A DNA stretch of 64,000 bases, from contig NZ_CP006942.1 of assembly GCF_000521605.1 (NCBI RefSeq), forward strand, positions 1,736,001-1,800,000, in the 5' to 3' direction. Of this stretch, positions 39,893 through 49,501 are shown in pieces (the stretch's first letter is position 1; every line of letters begins with the position of its first letter). The DNA is from Mannheimia sp. USDA-ARS-USMARC-1261 (GTDB lineage: Bacteria > Pseudomonadota > Gammaproteobacteria > Enterobacterales > Pasteurellaceae). The notes below the pieces were generated by a model. That model ran no database searches and was not told the DNA's origin. It saw nothing but the letters and a program-made list of their open reading frames with translations. The position numbers were made by a program, and so were the translations under genes.

Positions 39893-39957
39893 AATTTATC
39901 CTCAAAAATGGCGAAACTATACCACAAAATAGCGAAGGTATCGGCGATTATTTCAAG

Positions 39958-39986
39958 TTGAAAAATTGATGTTTGTCTTATATAAT
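39958..39986 (+). promoter_or_regulatory. exbB-exbD-tonB promoter
   Basis: TTGAAA (39958-39963) and a consensus TATAAT (39981-39986) are exactly 17 bases apart, 52 bases before the exbB ATG. A Fur site is expected for an iron-uptake operon, but no convincing 19-bp match was seen here. Confidence 0.75.
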
Positions 39987-40038
39987 TGCGAACTATTTTC
40001 AAATGCAAGATTTATCCATTTTTTATTTGAGGTTTTAT

Positions 40039-40494
40039 ATGAATCAACTTTTTCATTTTTTAGAACGTTATACAGACTTCGTTATTTTAGGCTTACTAGG
40101 CTTATTAAGCGTTATTTGCGTGTGGAAAGCAATTGAACGTATTATGTTCTATTCAAAAGTGGATATTTCCAAATATAGCACTTTGGAAGAATTAGAAATC
40201 GACTTAACCCACAACCTAACTACCCTTTCTACTATTGGCTCAAATACACCTTATATCGGGCTATTAGGCACAGTTATTGGTATTCTTCTCACCTTCTACA
40301 ACTTAGGACAATCAGGTGGCGATATTGATGCTGCCGCTATTATGGTAAATCTTTCCTTAGCATTAAAAGCAACTGCCGCAGGTATTTTAGTAGCGATTAT
40401 TGCAATGGTGTTCTATAACGGTTTTGGTCGTAAAGTAGAAGAAAACAAGTTGAAATGGTTAGCTCTACAGGCTAAAAATCATCAAGCGGTCTAA
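40039..40494 (+). CDS. exbB: TonB energy-transducing protein ExbB
   Basis: ExbB forms the proton-driven motor core with ExbD that energises TonB. It is 151 aa from the ATG at 40039, set by GAGG 9 bases upstream; the longer frame is rejected. It has three membrane helices: one near 15-35 and two ([17 protein letters not shown] and [19 protein letters not shown]) in the MotA/TolQ-type conserved region. This is the short ExbB type of Pasteurellaceae. It heads exbB-exbD-tonB. Confidence 0.92.
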   Translation: MNQLFHFLERYTDFVILGLLGLLSVICVWKAIERIMFYSKVDISKYSTLEELEIDLTHNLTTLSTIGSNTPYIGLLGTVIGILLTFYNLGQSGGDIDAAAIMVNLSLALKATAAGILVAIIAMVFYNGFGRKVEENKLKWLALQAKNHQAV

Positions 40495-40530
40495 TTTCCT
40501 CTATTTTTTGCAAATTAAGAAGGCATAAAG

Positions 40531-40968
40531 ATGAAAAAATTTGATGAAATCAACATCATCCCATTTATTGATATTATGTTGGTATTGTTGGCTATCGTGT
40601 TAGTTACAGCCTCTTTTATCTCACAAGGTAAAATTCAAGTGAATGTACCAAAAGCGACAACAACACAGCCAATGCAAGCAGATGAACTTGCTAAACTTTT
40701 GACCATTACTGAAAACAATGAATTTTTCTTTAATGATAAACCTATCACAAAAGAGCAGCTTGTGGCAGAGGTTTCAACTTGGGATAAAAGCCAAAAAGTT
40801 TCGCTTAAAGTCGATGGTGCAGTTGCTTTTGAAAAATTTGTGGAATTAACTGATGTTTTATCTGCAAATGAGATCAAAAATGTGGCAATTATTACTAAAA
40901 AAGAAACCGTTGCTACACCGGCTGCTAATACGCCAGCCTCGCCTAATCAAGCACCAATAACGCCTTAA
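40531..40968 (+). CDS. exbD: TonB energy-transducing protein ExbD
   Basis: ExbD is the partner of ExbB, 145 aa. It has a short cytoplasmic start, a single membrane helix with the essential proton-carrying D14 ([19 protein letters not shown]) and a periplasmic domain. The C-terminus is Ala/Pro-rich. An uptake signal (CAAGCGGTC) lies at the exbB stop just upstream. Confidence 0.93.
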   Translation: MKKFDEINIIPFIDIMLVLLAIVLVTASFISQGKIQVNVPKATTTQPMQADELAKLLTITENNEFFFNDKPITKEQLVAEVSTWDKSQKVSLKVDGAVAFEKFVELTDVLSANEIKNVAIITKKETVATPAANTPASPNQAPITP

Positions 40969-40981
40969 TAGGATAAGAGAG

Positions 40982-41854
40982 ATGAAAAAACACCATTCTC
41001 GAATCGGATTAATTGCCTCACTAGCCATTCACGGTGCATTGATTGGTGGTAGCTTTGCTTTACTTAATGAGCAAAAAATCGAAAAAGCGGCAGAGCAAAA
41101 TTCGCTTTCAATGGAAATGGTTGCTGCTTTATTAGAGCAACCACAGGTGGCAGTTTCACCTGATCCTATTGAAGAAGTAAAGGAAGCTGCTCCAACACCC
41201 GAACCAGAGCCTCAACCCGAGCCAAAACCTGAACCTGAAGCTATTCCTGATCCAGTCATAAAACCGAAAAAAGAAGAGCCGAAAAAGGAAAAGCCAAAGG
41301 AAGAAAAACGTAAAGAACGTCCAAAAGAGAAAAAAGAAAAACCAAAAGAAGAAAAACGTAAAGAGAAGCCAAAAGAGCCAGAAAAGCCTCAGCAAAAACC
41401 GATCAAAGCATTAGAGCGTGGTCCTGAGGTAAAACAAGGTATTGTTGCAAAAGCCATTCCAAATGCTGTACAAGGCGAAAAAATGGTTTCAGGAGTTGTA
41501 GGCGGACAAAAAGGTGGCTCATTGAATTCAACCTCTACGACAGGGAGTAACGTAACAGGGGGCAATGCAAGCGAACTTTCAGCCTATAAAACCGCATTAC
41601 AGCGTGCGTTACAACGCAAGGCAAATAATTCATACCCTCAGCGTGAAAAGATGATGCGGAAAACAGGCACGGTAACCATTAAATTTACCATTACCTCATC
41701 CGGTGCAATTTCAAATGTTTCTGTAGTAAATTCATCGGGTAACAGTAATTTGGATAATGCAGCGGTAAAAAGTGCACAGGCAGTGAGTATGCCACCGCCA
41801 CCGGCAGGTTTCCCACCTTCAGTTACCGTACCAATTAGATTCTCTCTTGAATAA
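40982..41854 (+). CDS. tonB: Energy transducer TonB
   Basis: TonB spans the periplasm and opens outer-membrane receptors, for example for heme and iron carriers. It is 290 aa. An N-terminal anchor helix (IGLIASLAIHGALIGGSFAL) includes the histidine facing ExbB-ExbD. A long Pro/Lys/Glu-rich spacer (about 55-140, repeats of EPEP and KEKPKEEKRK) follows. The C-terminal TonB domain reads YPQREKMMRKTGTVTIKFTI in part. It ends the operon at a strong hairpin. Confidence 0.94.
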   Translation: MKKHHSRIGLIASLAIHGALIGGSFALLNEQKIEKAAEQNSLSMEMVAALLEQPQVAVSPDPIEEVKEAAPTPEPEPQPEPKPEPEAIPDPVIKPKKEEPKKEKPKEEKRKERPKEKKEKPKEEKRKEKPKEPEKPQQKPIKALERGPEVKQGIVAKAIPNAVQGEKMVSGVVGGQKGGSLNSTSTTGSNVTGGNASELSAYKTALQRALQRKANNSYPQREKMMRKTGTVTIKFTITSSGAISNVSVVNSSGNSNLDNAAVKSAQAVSMPPPPAGFPPSVTVPIRFSLE

Positions 41855-41855
41855 A

Positions 41856-41893
41856 AAAACACCCTCAGAAGCAATCGCTTTTGAGGGTGTTCA
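41856..41893. terminator. Bidirectional terminator between tonB and thrS
   Basis: AACACCCTCA and TGAGGGTGTT, extended inward by GAAGC and GCTTT, form a long stem with A and T runs on the outside. It serves the convergent tonB and thrS genes. Confidence 0.85.
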
Positions 41894-41908
41894 TCTTTAA
41901 AACTATAA

Positions 41909-43846
41909 TTAGTCTTGTGTTTCGCCTAGTAAAGCCAACTCTCGAGCTTTAATTTGGTTTTTCAGAATGTCCACTAAGTCTGAAACGAGGTAAGTGCCTA
42001 AGTCTGCACCTTTGCGGGTACGTACAGATACTTTGCCTTCAGCGATCTCTTTATCACCGCAAACAAGCATATAAGGCACACGGCGTAAGGTGTGTTCACG
42101 CACTTTGAAACCAACTTTTTCGTTACGAAGGTCAGCTTTCACACGAATCCCTGCATCGCTTAAGGTTTTCACTACTTGTTGTACATAATCTGCTTGGCTG
42201 TCGGTAATATTCATTACCACTGCTTGCACAGGGGCTAACCAAGTTGGGAAGAAACCTGCGTATTCTTCGGTAATAATACCGATGAAACGCTCAATAGAGC
42301 CAAGAATTGCACGGTGAATCATCACGGGTGTACGGCGACCATTATCTTCCGCCACATAAGAAGCTTCTAAGCGACCCGGTAGGGCGAAGTCTAATTGCAC
42401 TGTACCACATTGCCATTCTCGACCTAAGCAATCACGAAGTGCAAACTCAATTTTCGGACCGTAGAATGCACCTTCGCCTTCTTGGATTTGATACTCTAAA
42501 CCATTGTTGCGAAGTGCGTTTGCTAAGCCTTCTTCCGCTCTGTCCCACATTGCATCATCACCAATACGGTTTTCCGGACGGGTTGAAAGTTTAACCGCAA
42601 TGTTAGTAAAACCGAATGTGCTGTAAATATCGTACACCATTTTGATACAGCTTGTTACTTCAGACTCAATTTGTTCTTCAGTACAGAAAATATGTGCATC
42701 ATCTTGGGTAAAACCACGTACACGCATTAAACCGTGTAAAGAACCGGACGGCTCGTTACGGTGGCAAGAACCAAATTCTGCCATACGAATTGGTAAATCA
42801 CGGTAAGATTTCAAACCTTGATTAAAGATTTGAACGTGCCCCGGGCAGTTCATCGGCTTAATCGCATATTCACGGTTTTCAGATTGCGTGGTGAACATTA
42901 AATCCGCGTAGTTTTGCCAGTGCCCTGTTTTCTCCCAAAGCACTCTGTCCATCATAAATGGACCTTTTACTTCTTGGTAATCGTACTCTTTTAATTTGGT
43001 ACGCACGAAAGTTTCTAATTCACGGAAAATTGTCCAGCCGTCATTGTGCCAGAACACCATACCCGGTGCTTCTTCTTGCATATGATATAAATCTAATGCT
43101 TTACCAATACGGCGATGGTCGCGTTTTGCCGCTTCTTCTAAACGAGTTAAATATTCACTCAATTGTTTTTTATCTGCCCAAGCCGTGCCGTAAATACGTT
43201 GCAACATTTTGTTTTTGCTATCGCCACGCCAGTAAGCACCCGCCACTTTTTGCAGTTTAAAATGTTGGCAGAAACGCATATTTGGTACGTGTGGACCACG
43301 ACACATATCAATATATTCTTCGTGATGATATAACGCAGGGGTTGCGGTACGTTCGATGTTTTCATCTAAGATTGCCATTTTGTACGGCTCGCCACGTTTT
43401 TCAAACGTATCACGGGCTTCTTGCCACGTTACCGGGCGTTTTACCACATCGTAGTTGGTTTTCGCTAATTCCAACATACGTTTTTCAATTGCATCTAAAT
43501 CTTCTTGAGTTAAAGAACGATCTAAATCCACATCATAGTAGAAACCGTTTTCGATGGTCGGACCGATAGCCATTTTCACATCGGGGAATAATTGTTTGAT
43601 TGCGTGCCCTAATAAGTGAGCCGTTGAGTGGCGAATGATCTCTAAACCATCTTCATCTTTTGCGGTAATGATTTCAAGAGTGCTGTCTTGGCTGATAATG
43701 TCGCACGCATCACGGCGTTCGCCGTTTACACGACCGGCAATGGTTGCTTTCGCTAAACCTGCACCGATTGATTGAGCAACTTCCATTACGGAAACCGGGT
43801 TGTCAAATGAACGTTGTGAACCGTCCGGTAAAGTAATAATTGGCAT
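41909..43846 (-). CDS. thrS: Threonyl-tRNA synthetase
   Basis: ThrS charges tRNA-Thr and edits mis-charged serine. It is 645 aa. A TGS domain (1-60), the editing domain with [16 protein letters not shown], the class II catalytic core ([30 protein letters not shown], and [20 protein letters not shown] in its C-terminal part) and the anticodon-binding domain are all intact. In E. coli thrS is followed by infC. That gene is not downstream here, where tonB converges. Confidence 0.97.
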   Translation of the reverse strand: MPIITLPDGSQRSFDNPVSVMEVAQSIGAGLAKATIAGRVNGERRDACDIISQDSTLEIITAKDEDGLEIIRHSTAHLLGHAIKQLFPDVKMAIGPTIENGFYYDVDLDRSLTQEDLDAIEKRMLELAKTNYDVVKRPVTWQEARDTFEKRGEPYKMAILDENIERTATPALYHHEEYIDMCRGPHVPNMRFCQHFKLQKVAGAYWRGDSKNKMLQRIYGTAWADKKQLSEYLTRLEEAAKRDHRRIGKALDLYHMQEEAPGMVFWHNDGWTIFRELETFVRTKLKEYDYQEVKGPFMMDRVLWEKTGHWQNYADLMFTTQSENREYAIKPMNCPGHVQIFNQGLKSYRDLPIRMAEFGSCHRNEPSGSLHGLMRVRGFTQDDAHIFCTEEQIESEVTSCIKMVYDIYSTFGFTNIAVKLSTRPENRIGDDAMWDRAEEGLANALRNNGLEYQIQEGEGAFYGPKIEFALRDCLGREWQCGTVQLDFALPGRLEASYVAEDNGRRTPVMIHRAILGSIERFIGIITEEYAGFFPTWLAPVQAVVMNITDSQADYVQQVVKTLSDAGIRVKADLRNEKVGFKVREHTLRRVPYMLVCGDKEIAEGKVSVRTRKGADLGTYLVSDLVDILKNQIKARELALLGETQD

Positions 43847-43902
43847 AATAAATCCTTACAGTGGTAATCCATACGAGAGATTACTTGTTGAGTTTGAGAA
43901 TG

Positions 43903-43930
43903 AAAAAACCGCTTACAAGCGGTCTTTTTT
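43903..43930. terminator. Terminator made of two uptake signals, after the MFS gene
   Basis: ACCGCTTACAAGCGGT (43908-43923) is a tight hairpin of two opposed uptake signals flanked by AAAAA and TTTTTT. On the minus strand it lies between the MFS gene and thrS, ending the former. Confidence 0.75.
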
Positions 43931-44014
43931 GATTAAAATTTTGCAATTTGCTTATTATTTCCCTTACAAATGGGGAATAAAAGCACAATAATTCTAGCAC
44001 AAAACAAAGGAAAA

Positions 44015-45424
44015 TTAAACCTTACTGTTTTCGCTATTCGTTAGACTATCCTGAGATTTTTCTTCATCCAGCTCAATATTTTCGTTTTCTGTTTGCTGCT
44101 CTTCTTCAAATGTTTCAAGCTGAGCTTGGTATTCTTGCACTACCTCTTCATCAAATGGAATAAGTTCTTCCTCAACTAATTCAATTTCTTCAATCGGGCT
44201 TGCGGTAGCAATAGGTGTGGCGTATTGCATCTCTGCACGCTCCGCTTTCGGAACAGGTTTAGTTCTGACAGCACAAATGAATAAAATAAGTGAAAACAGA
44301 CCAAAGAGTGCATAAAAACCGTACTCAGCAGACAGGCTCATCGCAAAACCGATAAGCGGTGGAGCAACCAATGCCCCTAAACCATAGCAAAATAGCAAGC
44401 CTCTGCTAACTTCAACGGTGTTCATATTATTCGGCAATTCATCGTTAGCCCGGGCGATACTCAACGCATATAAACTAAATAAACTACAGCCAAATAAAAA
44501 GGCAATGATGTATTGTATCCAAGCGGTCAAATTTTCTTGAAAAATTGCAAATAGCCCAATAAGTGCAGTAAGAGTACCGACCACCGCACAAGCTAAAATA
44601 GCGTTACGTCTGCCAATGCGGTTTGAGAGCATCGCCATCGGCATTTGGCTGATAAAACCGCCGATCATCGAGATCATCAAATAAAGCGAAATTTCGCTTA
44701 GTGAAAAGCTAAATTTCAGCAGAAATACCGACACCATTGTGAAAAAGCCATTGACCAACATTCCGCTAATAAAACTGGTAGCTAAGGCTAATGGCGAAAT
44801 CGAAAATAGTTTAGGAATGCTAATACGTTCACGAGCTGGAATATCGGGTTGAACCATTTTAGTTAAAGCGATGGGGATCATCGACATCACTACTAAAATG
44901 GTCGATAAGGTAAAAATGTTTCGGCTGCTAAGCTCTAAACTTAATAAACTCACCCCTAAAATAAAGGCTAGGTAGAAAATAATATTATAAGTAGCAAGCA
45001 CTTTGCCTCTGGTATCAACATTCGTTTTTTCGCTTAACCAACTTTCCACTAAAAGCAACAAACTATAATGACAGAAGCCCAAAATGATGCGTAACACACC
45101 CCAGATCCATAAATTATCCACCATCATATGACTAAGGGCAGCAATAGCAAAAACGGCACAAAATACACTAAATGAGCGGATATGCCCGACACTCGAAACA
45201 ATACGGTGAGCCAAAATGGTGCTTAGTGCAGCTCCAATAAAGAAAGCCGCATTGAGTAAACCGATGATAATATCCGTTACCCCCATTTCGGCAAGTTTAA
45301 TTCCTGCTGAGTTTAGAAATAAACCATAGCCGAAAAACAGAAAAAAGATACCTGAATAAAGGGAGTAAAATTTAGTGCTATTCAATGAATTCTCCTTAAT
45401 CGGTTTACTATTATTAAAAAACAT
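44015..45424 (-). CDS. MFS transporter, YcaD-like, with acidic C-terminal tail
   Basis: This is a 469-aa major facilitator protein with 12 predicted membrane helices over residues about 20-390. The segment LLVESWLSEKTNVDTRGKVL between helices 4 and 5 resembles E. coli YcaD. The last 75 residues are a cytoplasmic tail very rich in Glu, Asp and Gln (EEELIPFDEEVVQEYQ and similar), which is unusual for the family. The substrate is unknown. It is a single gene. Confidence 0.8.
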   Translation of the reverse strand: MFFNNSKPIKENSLNSTKFYSLYSGIFFLFFGYGLFLNSAGIKLAEMGVTDIIIGLLNAAFFIGAALSTILAHRIVSSVGHIRSFSVFCAVFAIAALSHMMVDNLWIWGVLRIILGFCHYSLLLLVESWLSEKTNVDTRGKVLATYNIIFYLAFILGVSLLSLELSSRNIFTLSTILVVMSMIPIALTKMVQPDIPARERISIPKLFSISPLALATSFISGMLVNGFFTMVSVFLLKFSFSLSEISLYLMISMIGGFISQMPMAMLSNRIGRRNAILACAVVGTLTALIGLFAIFQENLTAWIQYIIAFLFGCSLFSLYALSIARANDELPNNMNTVEVSRGLLFCYGLGALVAPPLIGFAMSLSAEYGFYALFGLFSLILFICAVRTKPVPKAERAEMQYATPIATASPIEEIELVEEELIPFDEEVVQEYQAQLETFEEEQQTENENIELDEEKSQDSLTNSENSKV

Positions 45425-45476
45425 TGTACCGACTTAATCACTTTTAAGCAAAAATAGGATAATCAGTTGAATAGAA

Positions 45477-45501
45477 AAGGCTTTGCATTAAGCAAAGCCT
45501 T
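45477..45501 (-). terminator. Terminator after bioY
   Basis: AAGGCTTTGC and GCAAAGCCTT form a 10-bp stem with a 5-base loop, followed on the minus strand by TTCT-rich sequence. It begins 8 bases after the bioY stop. Confidence 0.7.
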
Positions 45502-45508
45502 AGAAAGA

Positions 45509-46075
45509 TTAGAGTTTAGAGAAAAATTTGTAGCTTGGGCTAACTAAGATGCTTGCGAGAAGTGCTTTAAGCACTCCACCTAAAATAAATGGATATAAAC
45601 CGGCTTGTAATACTGTGCCTTCCGGTACAAAGAAATAAAGTTGTGCTAAGCCGAATGCAAAAGTAATCACACTAGCAATCAATGCAACAAATAAGCTCTT
45701 CCAAAAAGAATTTAATACGCCTTTATCACTATAATAGCCTAAGAAATAGGCAGTTGGGATATAACCCAATAAGTAGCCCCCTGTCGGACCAAAGAAATGA
45801 TGGAAACCTGAAGCACCACCGGCAAAAACGGGTAATCCAATAGCCCCTTCAAAGAGATAAAGTAATACTGCTGCCGTTGCCGCTTTACGCCCCATTGCAA
45901 AACCAACAACCGTTAAAGCAAGTGTTTGCCCTGTAATTGGCACTGGGTACATTGGTACAGAAATTTGAGCAAAAATCGCAAGTAAGGTTGCACCGATGAA
46001 GGTTTTCAACCAAAATGTTGTTGTACTATTGGCTTCTAGCCAACGTTTAGTTTGAGTTAATTGAGTGGTGAACAT
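45509..46075 (-). CDS. bioY: BioY-family biotin transporter S component
   Basis: BioY is the substrate-binding membrane subunit of biotin uptake. It is 188 aa with about six hydrophobic helices. The signature segments VPMYPVPITGQTLALTVVGF, GAIGLPVFAGG and GPTGGYLLGYIPTAYFLGYY are clear. No bioM or bioN genes are adjacent, so it works alone or with shared ECF ATPase parts encoded elsewhere. It is divergent from a BPL_N-domain gene. A good AAGGAG ribosome site is present. Confidence 0.9.
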   Translation of the reverse strand: MFTTQLTQTKRWLEANSTTTFWLKTFIGATLLAIFAQISVPMYPVPITGQTLALTVVGFAMGRKAATAAVLLYLFEGAIGLPVFAGGASGFHHFFGPTGGYLLGYIPTAYFLGYYSDKGVLNSFWKSLFVALIASVITFAFGLAQLYFFVPEGTVLQAGLYPFILGGVLKALLASILVSPSYKFFSKL

Positions 46076-46149
46076 ACTTTTCTCCTTAAATATAGTAAAA
46101 ATGTTCGCAACGAATTATATAGGAATATATCTTTTAGGGTAAACGTAAA

Positions 46150-46911
46150 TTGTGTATGGTAAAACCAGTTTATATTTATTGTGATGAAGGTAGCAGTGAA
46201 ATTGGGGCTCAGTCATTGCTATTAGCGGTAGAACAATACTTACCGCACCCGGCTTGCCTGATTAATGCTGAACAAATTATTCAAGGCAAATTATCTGATG
46301 GCTGTTTATTGATAATGCCCGGTGGTGCAGATTTGCCTTACTGCAAAAAATTAAATGGAGAAGGCAACCGCAAAATTCGTCATTTTGTTGAACAAGGCGG
46401 AGCTTATCTCGGTATCTGTGCCGGAGCTTATTATGGTTGTGCTGAATTGGATTTTATAGGACTTGGCTATAGTGTAAAAGGTAGCCGAGAACTTTCGTTA
46501 TTTAATGGTGTTGCAAAAGGTAGCTTACCTAAGTTTACGAATGGAAAGCTCTACGATGAAGGGGTCGAGAGTAAAGCGATGATCGAGATAACACTTGCAG
46601 AAGGTAAAAAAATGACGTTTTATTACCACGGTGGTTGCTGCTTCGAGCCAACACCTAAAGCAGTTTACCACCCATTGGCTTACTATCCAGATGGATCATA
46701 CGCGATGATAGAAGGAGATTTAGGGCAAGGATATTATCTGCTCTCCGGAGTGCATTTTGAATTACAAGCGGTCATTTATCAGCAGAAAATTGTAAATTGC
46801 TGTGAAGATCGTGAAATAAAAGCAAAAGAAGAAACAATTTGTGCCTATTTTGATAAAAATTATGGCTTGCAGGTTTGGCAACACCTAAAAAGAAGATTAA
46901 ATCAAGTGTGA
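46150..46911 (+). CDS. BPL_N-domain protein (biotin-protein-ligase N-terminal-like)
   Basis: This is a 253-aa (251 from the ATG at 46156) protein with the glutamine-amidotransferase-like fold seen at the N-terminus of eukaryotic biotin protein ligases. Key segments are MPGGADLPYCKKLNGEGN, GGAYLGICAGAYYGCAELDF with a nucleophile-elbow cysteine, and HGGCCFEP. No biotin ligase catalytic domain is attached. The TTG at 46150 has AGGG at a better distance, while the ATG lies two codons in, so the start is unsure. It is divergent from bioY, which suggests a role in biotin metabolism; the function is not known. Confidence 0.8.
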   Translation: MCMVKPVYIYCDEGSSEIGAQSLLLAVEQYLPHPACLINAEQIIQGKLSDGCLLIMPGGADLPYCKKLNGEGNRKIRHFVEQGGAYLGICAGAYYGCAELDFIGLGYSVKGSRELSLFNGVAKGSLPKFTNGKLYDEGVESKAMIEITLAEGKKMTFYYHGGCCFEPTPKAVYHPLAYYPDGSYAMIEGDLGQGYYLLSGVHFELQAVIYQQKIVNCCEDREIKAKEETICAYFDKNYGLQVWQHLKRRLNQV

Positions 46912-47702
46912 GAAAATAATCTCTCACTATTCTGCCAAATGGTTTCAGCGATAATTTGGGGTTGCTCATTTCGCAATTCACACAAGCTATTAAAACTCAT
47001 AATAAGCCGTTCCGGTCGATTAGGCTGCCCTTGAAAACCGAAAACAGGCATATCAGGAGAATCAGTTTCCAACAATAAACTTTCTAGCGGTAATTTTCGG
47101 ATTGCTTCACGGGTTTTGTTCGCTCGTTGATAAGTAATTGTGCCGCCCACGCCAATTTTATAGCCGAGATCAACAAAACGTTTTGCTTGTTCATAACTCC
47201 CAGCAAATCCGTGAATCACGCCGGTTTGAGAAAGCTGTGCTTTTTTTAAAAACACAAATAACTGATCGTGGCTTTTACGTGAATGAAGATTAACCGGCAA
47301 ATTGAATTTTTTAGCAAGGGCAAGCTGTGCCTCTAAAAACTCACACTGTTTTTTCCATAGTTCAGGAGAAGAAACTTCGATCACGGCTTTTTCTAAGCCT
47401 ATTTCACCAATTGCAGTACAGAGTGGCACTTTTTGACTTAATCGATTTTCTAATAAATCTAAATCAGAAAGTTGATGTTGTTGAATATAGAGTGGGTGTA
47501 AACCTAAACCATAAACAATATTTTCCGGCTTTTCATTAGCACAAGCGGTTACTTTTTCAAAATTTTTTGCAAAAACAGAAACCACTAATATTTTTCCCAC
47601 TTGATGTTTTTGAGCATTTTCCACCAGTTCAGAAATACTTAAATTAAGGCTTTCTGAAAGGTAATCAAGATGAGTGTGAGTATCAAAAAATCGCATAGAC
47701 AA
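46902..47702 (-). CDS. yjjV: TatD-family metal-dependent hydrolase YjjV
   Basis: This is a 266-aa TatD-type hydrolase with a TIM-barrel metal site: FFDTHTHLDYL at the N-terminus, GEIGLE, NLHSRKSHDQL, HGFAGSYEQA and LLETDSPDMP. Overall it matches E. coli YjjV more closely than TatD or YcfH, especially GYKIGVGGTITYQRANKTR and GFQGQPNRPE. Family members are 3'-5' exonucleases or deacylases. Its 3' end overlaps the convergent BPL_N gene by 10 bases. Confidence 0.9.
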   Translation of the reverse strand: MSMRFFDTHTHLDYLSESLNLSISELVENAQKHQVGKILVVSVFAKNFEKVTACANEKPENIVYGLGLHPLYIQQHQLSDLDLLENRLSQKVPLCTAIGEIGLEKAVIEVSSPELWKKQCEFLEAQLALAKKFNLPVNLHSRKSHDQLFVFLKKAQLSQTGVIHGFAGSYEQAKRFVDLGYKIGVGGTITYQRANKTREAIRKLPLESLLLETDSPDMPVFGFQGQPNRPERLIMSFNSLCELRNEQPQIIAETIWQNSERLFSHT

Positions 47703-47717
47703 AGTTGTACAGCTAAT

Positions 47718-47746
47718 AAAAATGGGGACTTATTGTCCCCATTTTT
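47718..47746 (-). terminator. Terminator after cstA
   Basis: AAAAATGGGGAC and GTCCCCATTTTT form a 12-bp stem with a TTATT loop. On the minus strand it lies 17 bases after the cstA stop codon and separates cstA from yjjV. Confidence 0.85.
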
Positions 47747-47762
47747 GCATTTTTAATCAAGT

Positions 47763-49349
47763 TTAGCTGGTAGCTAACTCATCTTCATCACGCACATTAT
47801 ATGGTTTAAGTAATGTGAAGAAGCAGATGATACATACTACTGTAATCGCTAAACCGATGTACACTGATAATTGGTAATCTAAACCAAAGCCGATTTTATT
47901 ATAAGCTAAATAAGTTGCACACACGGTTGTTATGAACCACGCCGGGATTGAACATACCCAGTGGAATTTGTTGTAGCGATATAAGTAACCTGCGGCTGTC
48001 CATAACATTACCATTGCTGTCATTTGGTTTGCCCAAGTGAAGTAACGCCATAATACGCTGAAGTCTAATTTCGATACAATAAAGCCAAGAACAAACAGTG
48101 GAATTGCAATGTATAAACGTTTTACTAATGCACGTTGTTCGATACCAAAGATTTCCGCTAATTGTAAACGTGCTGCACGGAATGCGGTATCGCCTGAAGT
48201 AATTGGTAATACCACCACACCTAATACCGCGAAGATACCGCCGATAAAGCCTAAGAAGTGTAATGAGCTATCATATACTACTTTAGACGGTGAACCTGCT
48301 GCGATGGCATCTTGTAATGCTTGTGGGCTTTCATAGAATGCAAGACCTACCATACACCATACTAATGCGATTACACCTTCAGTAATCATCGCACCGTAGA
48401 AAATGAAGCGACCTTCGCTTTCATTTTGTGCACAACGTGCCATTAATGGCGTTTGTGTTGCGTGGAAGCCTGATAATGCACCGCAAGAAATCGTTAAGAA
48501 TAGTAATGGCCAAATTGGAACATCACCTTTCACTTGGAAGTTTTGAGTGAATTTTTCCCACGTTAAGCCCTGACCATCAGCATTTACCGTACGGAAGAAG
48601 TCAATTGGATCTGCCGCACTTAAATGAGCACTCACTAAACCATACACCATACCCACAGACATAAAGAGCAATAATGCACCGAAGAATGGGTAGATACGAC
48701 CGATGATTTTATCCACAGGTAATAAGGTAGCTAAAATATAGTAACCGAAGATAATTAGTGTCCAAACTGAGATAACGGTTGCTTTATCCATTCCCCAGAC
48801 AGTAATACCGCCTGCTGCAACAGCTTCTTTTACCGCTTCAACATCACCTAATTCCATTGCACCTTGGGTTGCACCTGCAACATCCATTGTAATGGTTGCT
48901 AATAATTGAGCCGGGCTTGCAACGAACACCACACCTACTAATAAAAGCAGAACTAATGCCATTACGTTAATAAATAATTTAACCGGACGACCTAAAAACT
49001 TACCTGCAAGGTTTGGCATTGTTGCACCACCATTACGGATACTTAACATACCACAGAAATAGTCGTGTACTGCACCGGCAAAGATACAGCCGATAACAAT
49101 CCATAACATTGCAACCGGTCCGTATAACGCACCTAAAATCGGACCAAAGATAGGACCCGTGCCGGCAATATTTAATAATTGAATAAGCCAAATTTTCGTT
49201 TTCGACATTGGCATATAGTCCACACCATCTCTCATTGAGTTAGCCGGTGTTAATTTATTTGGATTAATCACGAAGATTTTTTCGATGATTTTTCCATAGG
49301 TAAAATAGCCAAGAATAAGTATGGCTACGCAAAAGAAGAACCACAACAT
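47763..49349 (-). CDS. cstA: CstA-family carbon starvation protein (peptide/pyruvate transporter type)
   Basis: This is a 528-aa polytopic membrane protein of the CstA/BtsT family, whose members import pyruvate or peptides. Conserved segments are NIAGTGPIFGPILGALYGP, FAGAVHDYFCGMLSIRNGG and LSGFHATQTPLMARC. It is shorter than E. coli CstA and BtsT (about 700 aa) and ends after about 14 helices. The substrate is not decided by sequence. The long upstream gap (183 bp) holds a 22-bp dyad, a possible CRP site and the dxs terminator. Confidence 0.88.
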   Translation of the reverse strand: MLWFFFCVAILILGYFTYGKIIEKIFVINPNKLTPANSMRDGVDYMPMSKTKIWLIQLLNIAGTGPIFGPILGALYGPVAMLWIVIGCIFAGAVHDYFCGMLSIRNGGATMPNLAGKFLGRPVKLFINVMALVLLLLVGVVFVASPAQLLATITMDVAGATQGAMELGDVEAVKEAVAAGGITVWGMDKATVISVWTLIIFGYYILATLLPVDKIIGRIYPFFGALLLFMSVGMVYGLVSAHLSAADPIDFFRTVNADGQGLTWEKFTQNFQVKGDVPIWPLLFLTISCGALSGFHATQTPLMARCAQNESEGRFIFYGAMITEGVIALVWCMVGLAFYESPQALQDAIAAGSPSKVVYDSSLHFLGFIGGIFAVLGVVVLPITSGDTAFRAARLQLAEIFGIEQRALVKRLYIAIPLFVLGFIVSKLDFSVLWRYFTWANQMTAMVMLWTAAGYLYRYNKFHWVCSIPAWFITTVCATYLAYNKIGFGLDYQLSVYIGLAITVVCIICFFTLLKPYNVRDEDELATS

Positions 49350-49387
49350 AATAGAAATCCTATAATCTATAAATGAATGAAGAAAGA

Positions 49388-49409
49388 TTTTTAGTATAAA
49401 TACTAAAAA
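49388..49409. promoter_or_regulatory. Perfect 22-bp dyad upstream of cstA
   Basis: TTTTTAGTAT and ATACTAAAAA are separated by AA, 39 bases upstream of the cstA start codon. It could be an operator or a weak leader hairpin. It does not match the TrpR, PurR, LexA or MetR sites seen elsewhere in the window. Confidence 0.45.
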
Positions 49410-49485
49410 GTCGTGTCATTGTAAGTAGGAGTATGAGTAAAGTAAAATAAATTGTGAGATTTGTGTGAAATATTTTGCCAGAAAT

Positions 49486-49501
49486 GTGAACTATGTCAAA
49501 A
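49486..49501 (-). promoter_or_regulatory. Weak CRP-like site upstream of cstA
   Basis: TGTGAACTATGTCAAA matches TGTGA-N6-TCACA with one mismatch (TCAAA). It lies 137 bases before cstA and touches the dxs terminator. CstA genes are CRP-activated in E. coli, but the distance makes this one uncertain. Confidence 0.25.

Noticed and set aside
39987-40038. A Fur box in the exbB leader
   Set aside because: An expected site for an iron-uptake operon was looked for, but the AT-rich stretch gives only poor matches to the 19-bp consensus.
41156-41395. A minus-strand open frame rich in Phe, Leu and Trp opposite tonB
   Set aside because: It is the antisense shadow of the Lys/Glu/Pro-rich spacer of TonB and has no start signals.
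46076-46149. A BirA operator between bioY and the BPL_N gene
   Set aside because: No TTGTAAACC with a facing GGTTTACAA at the right spacing is present.
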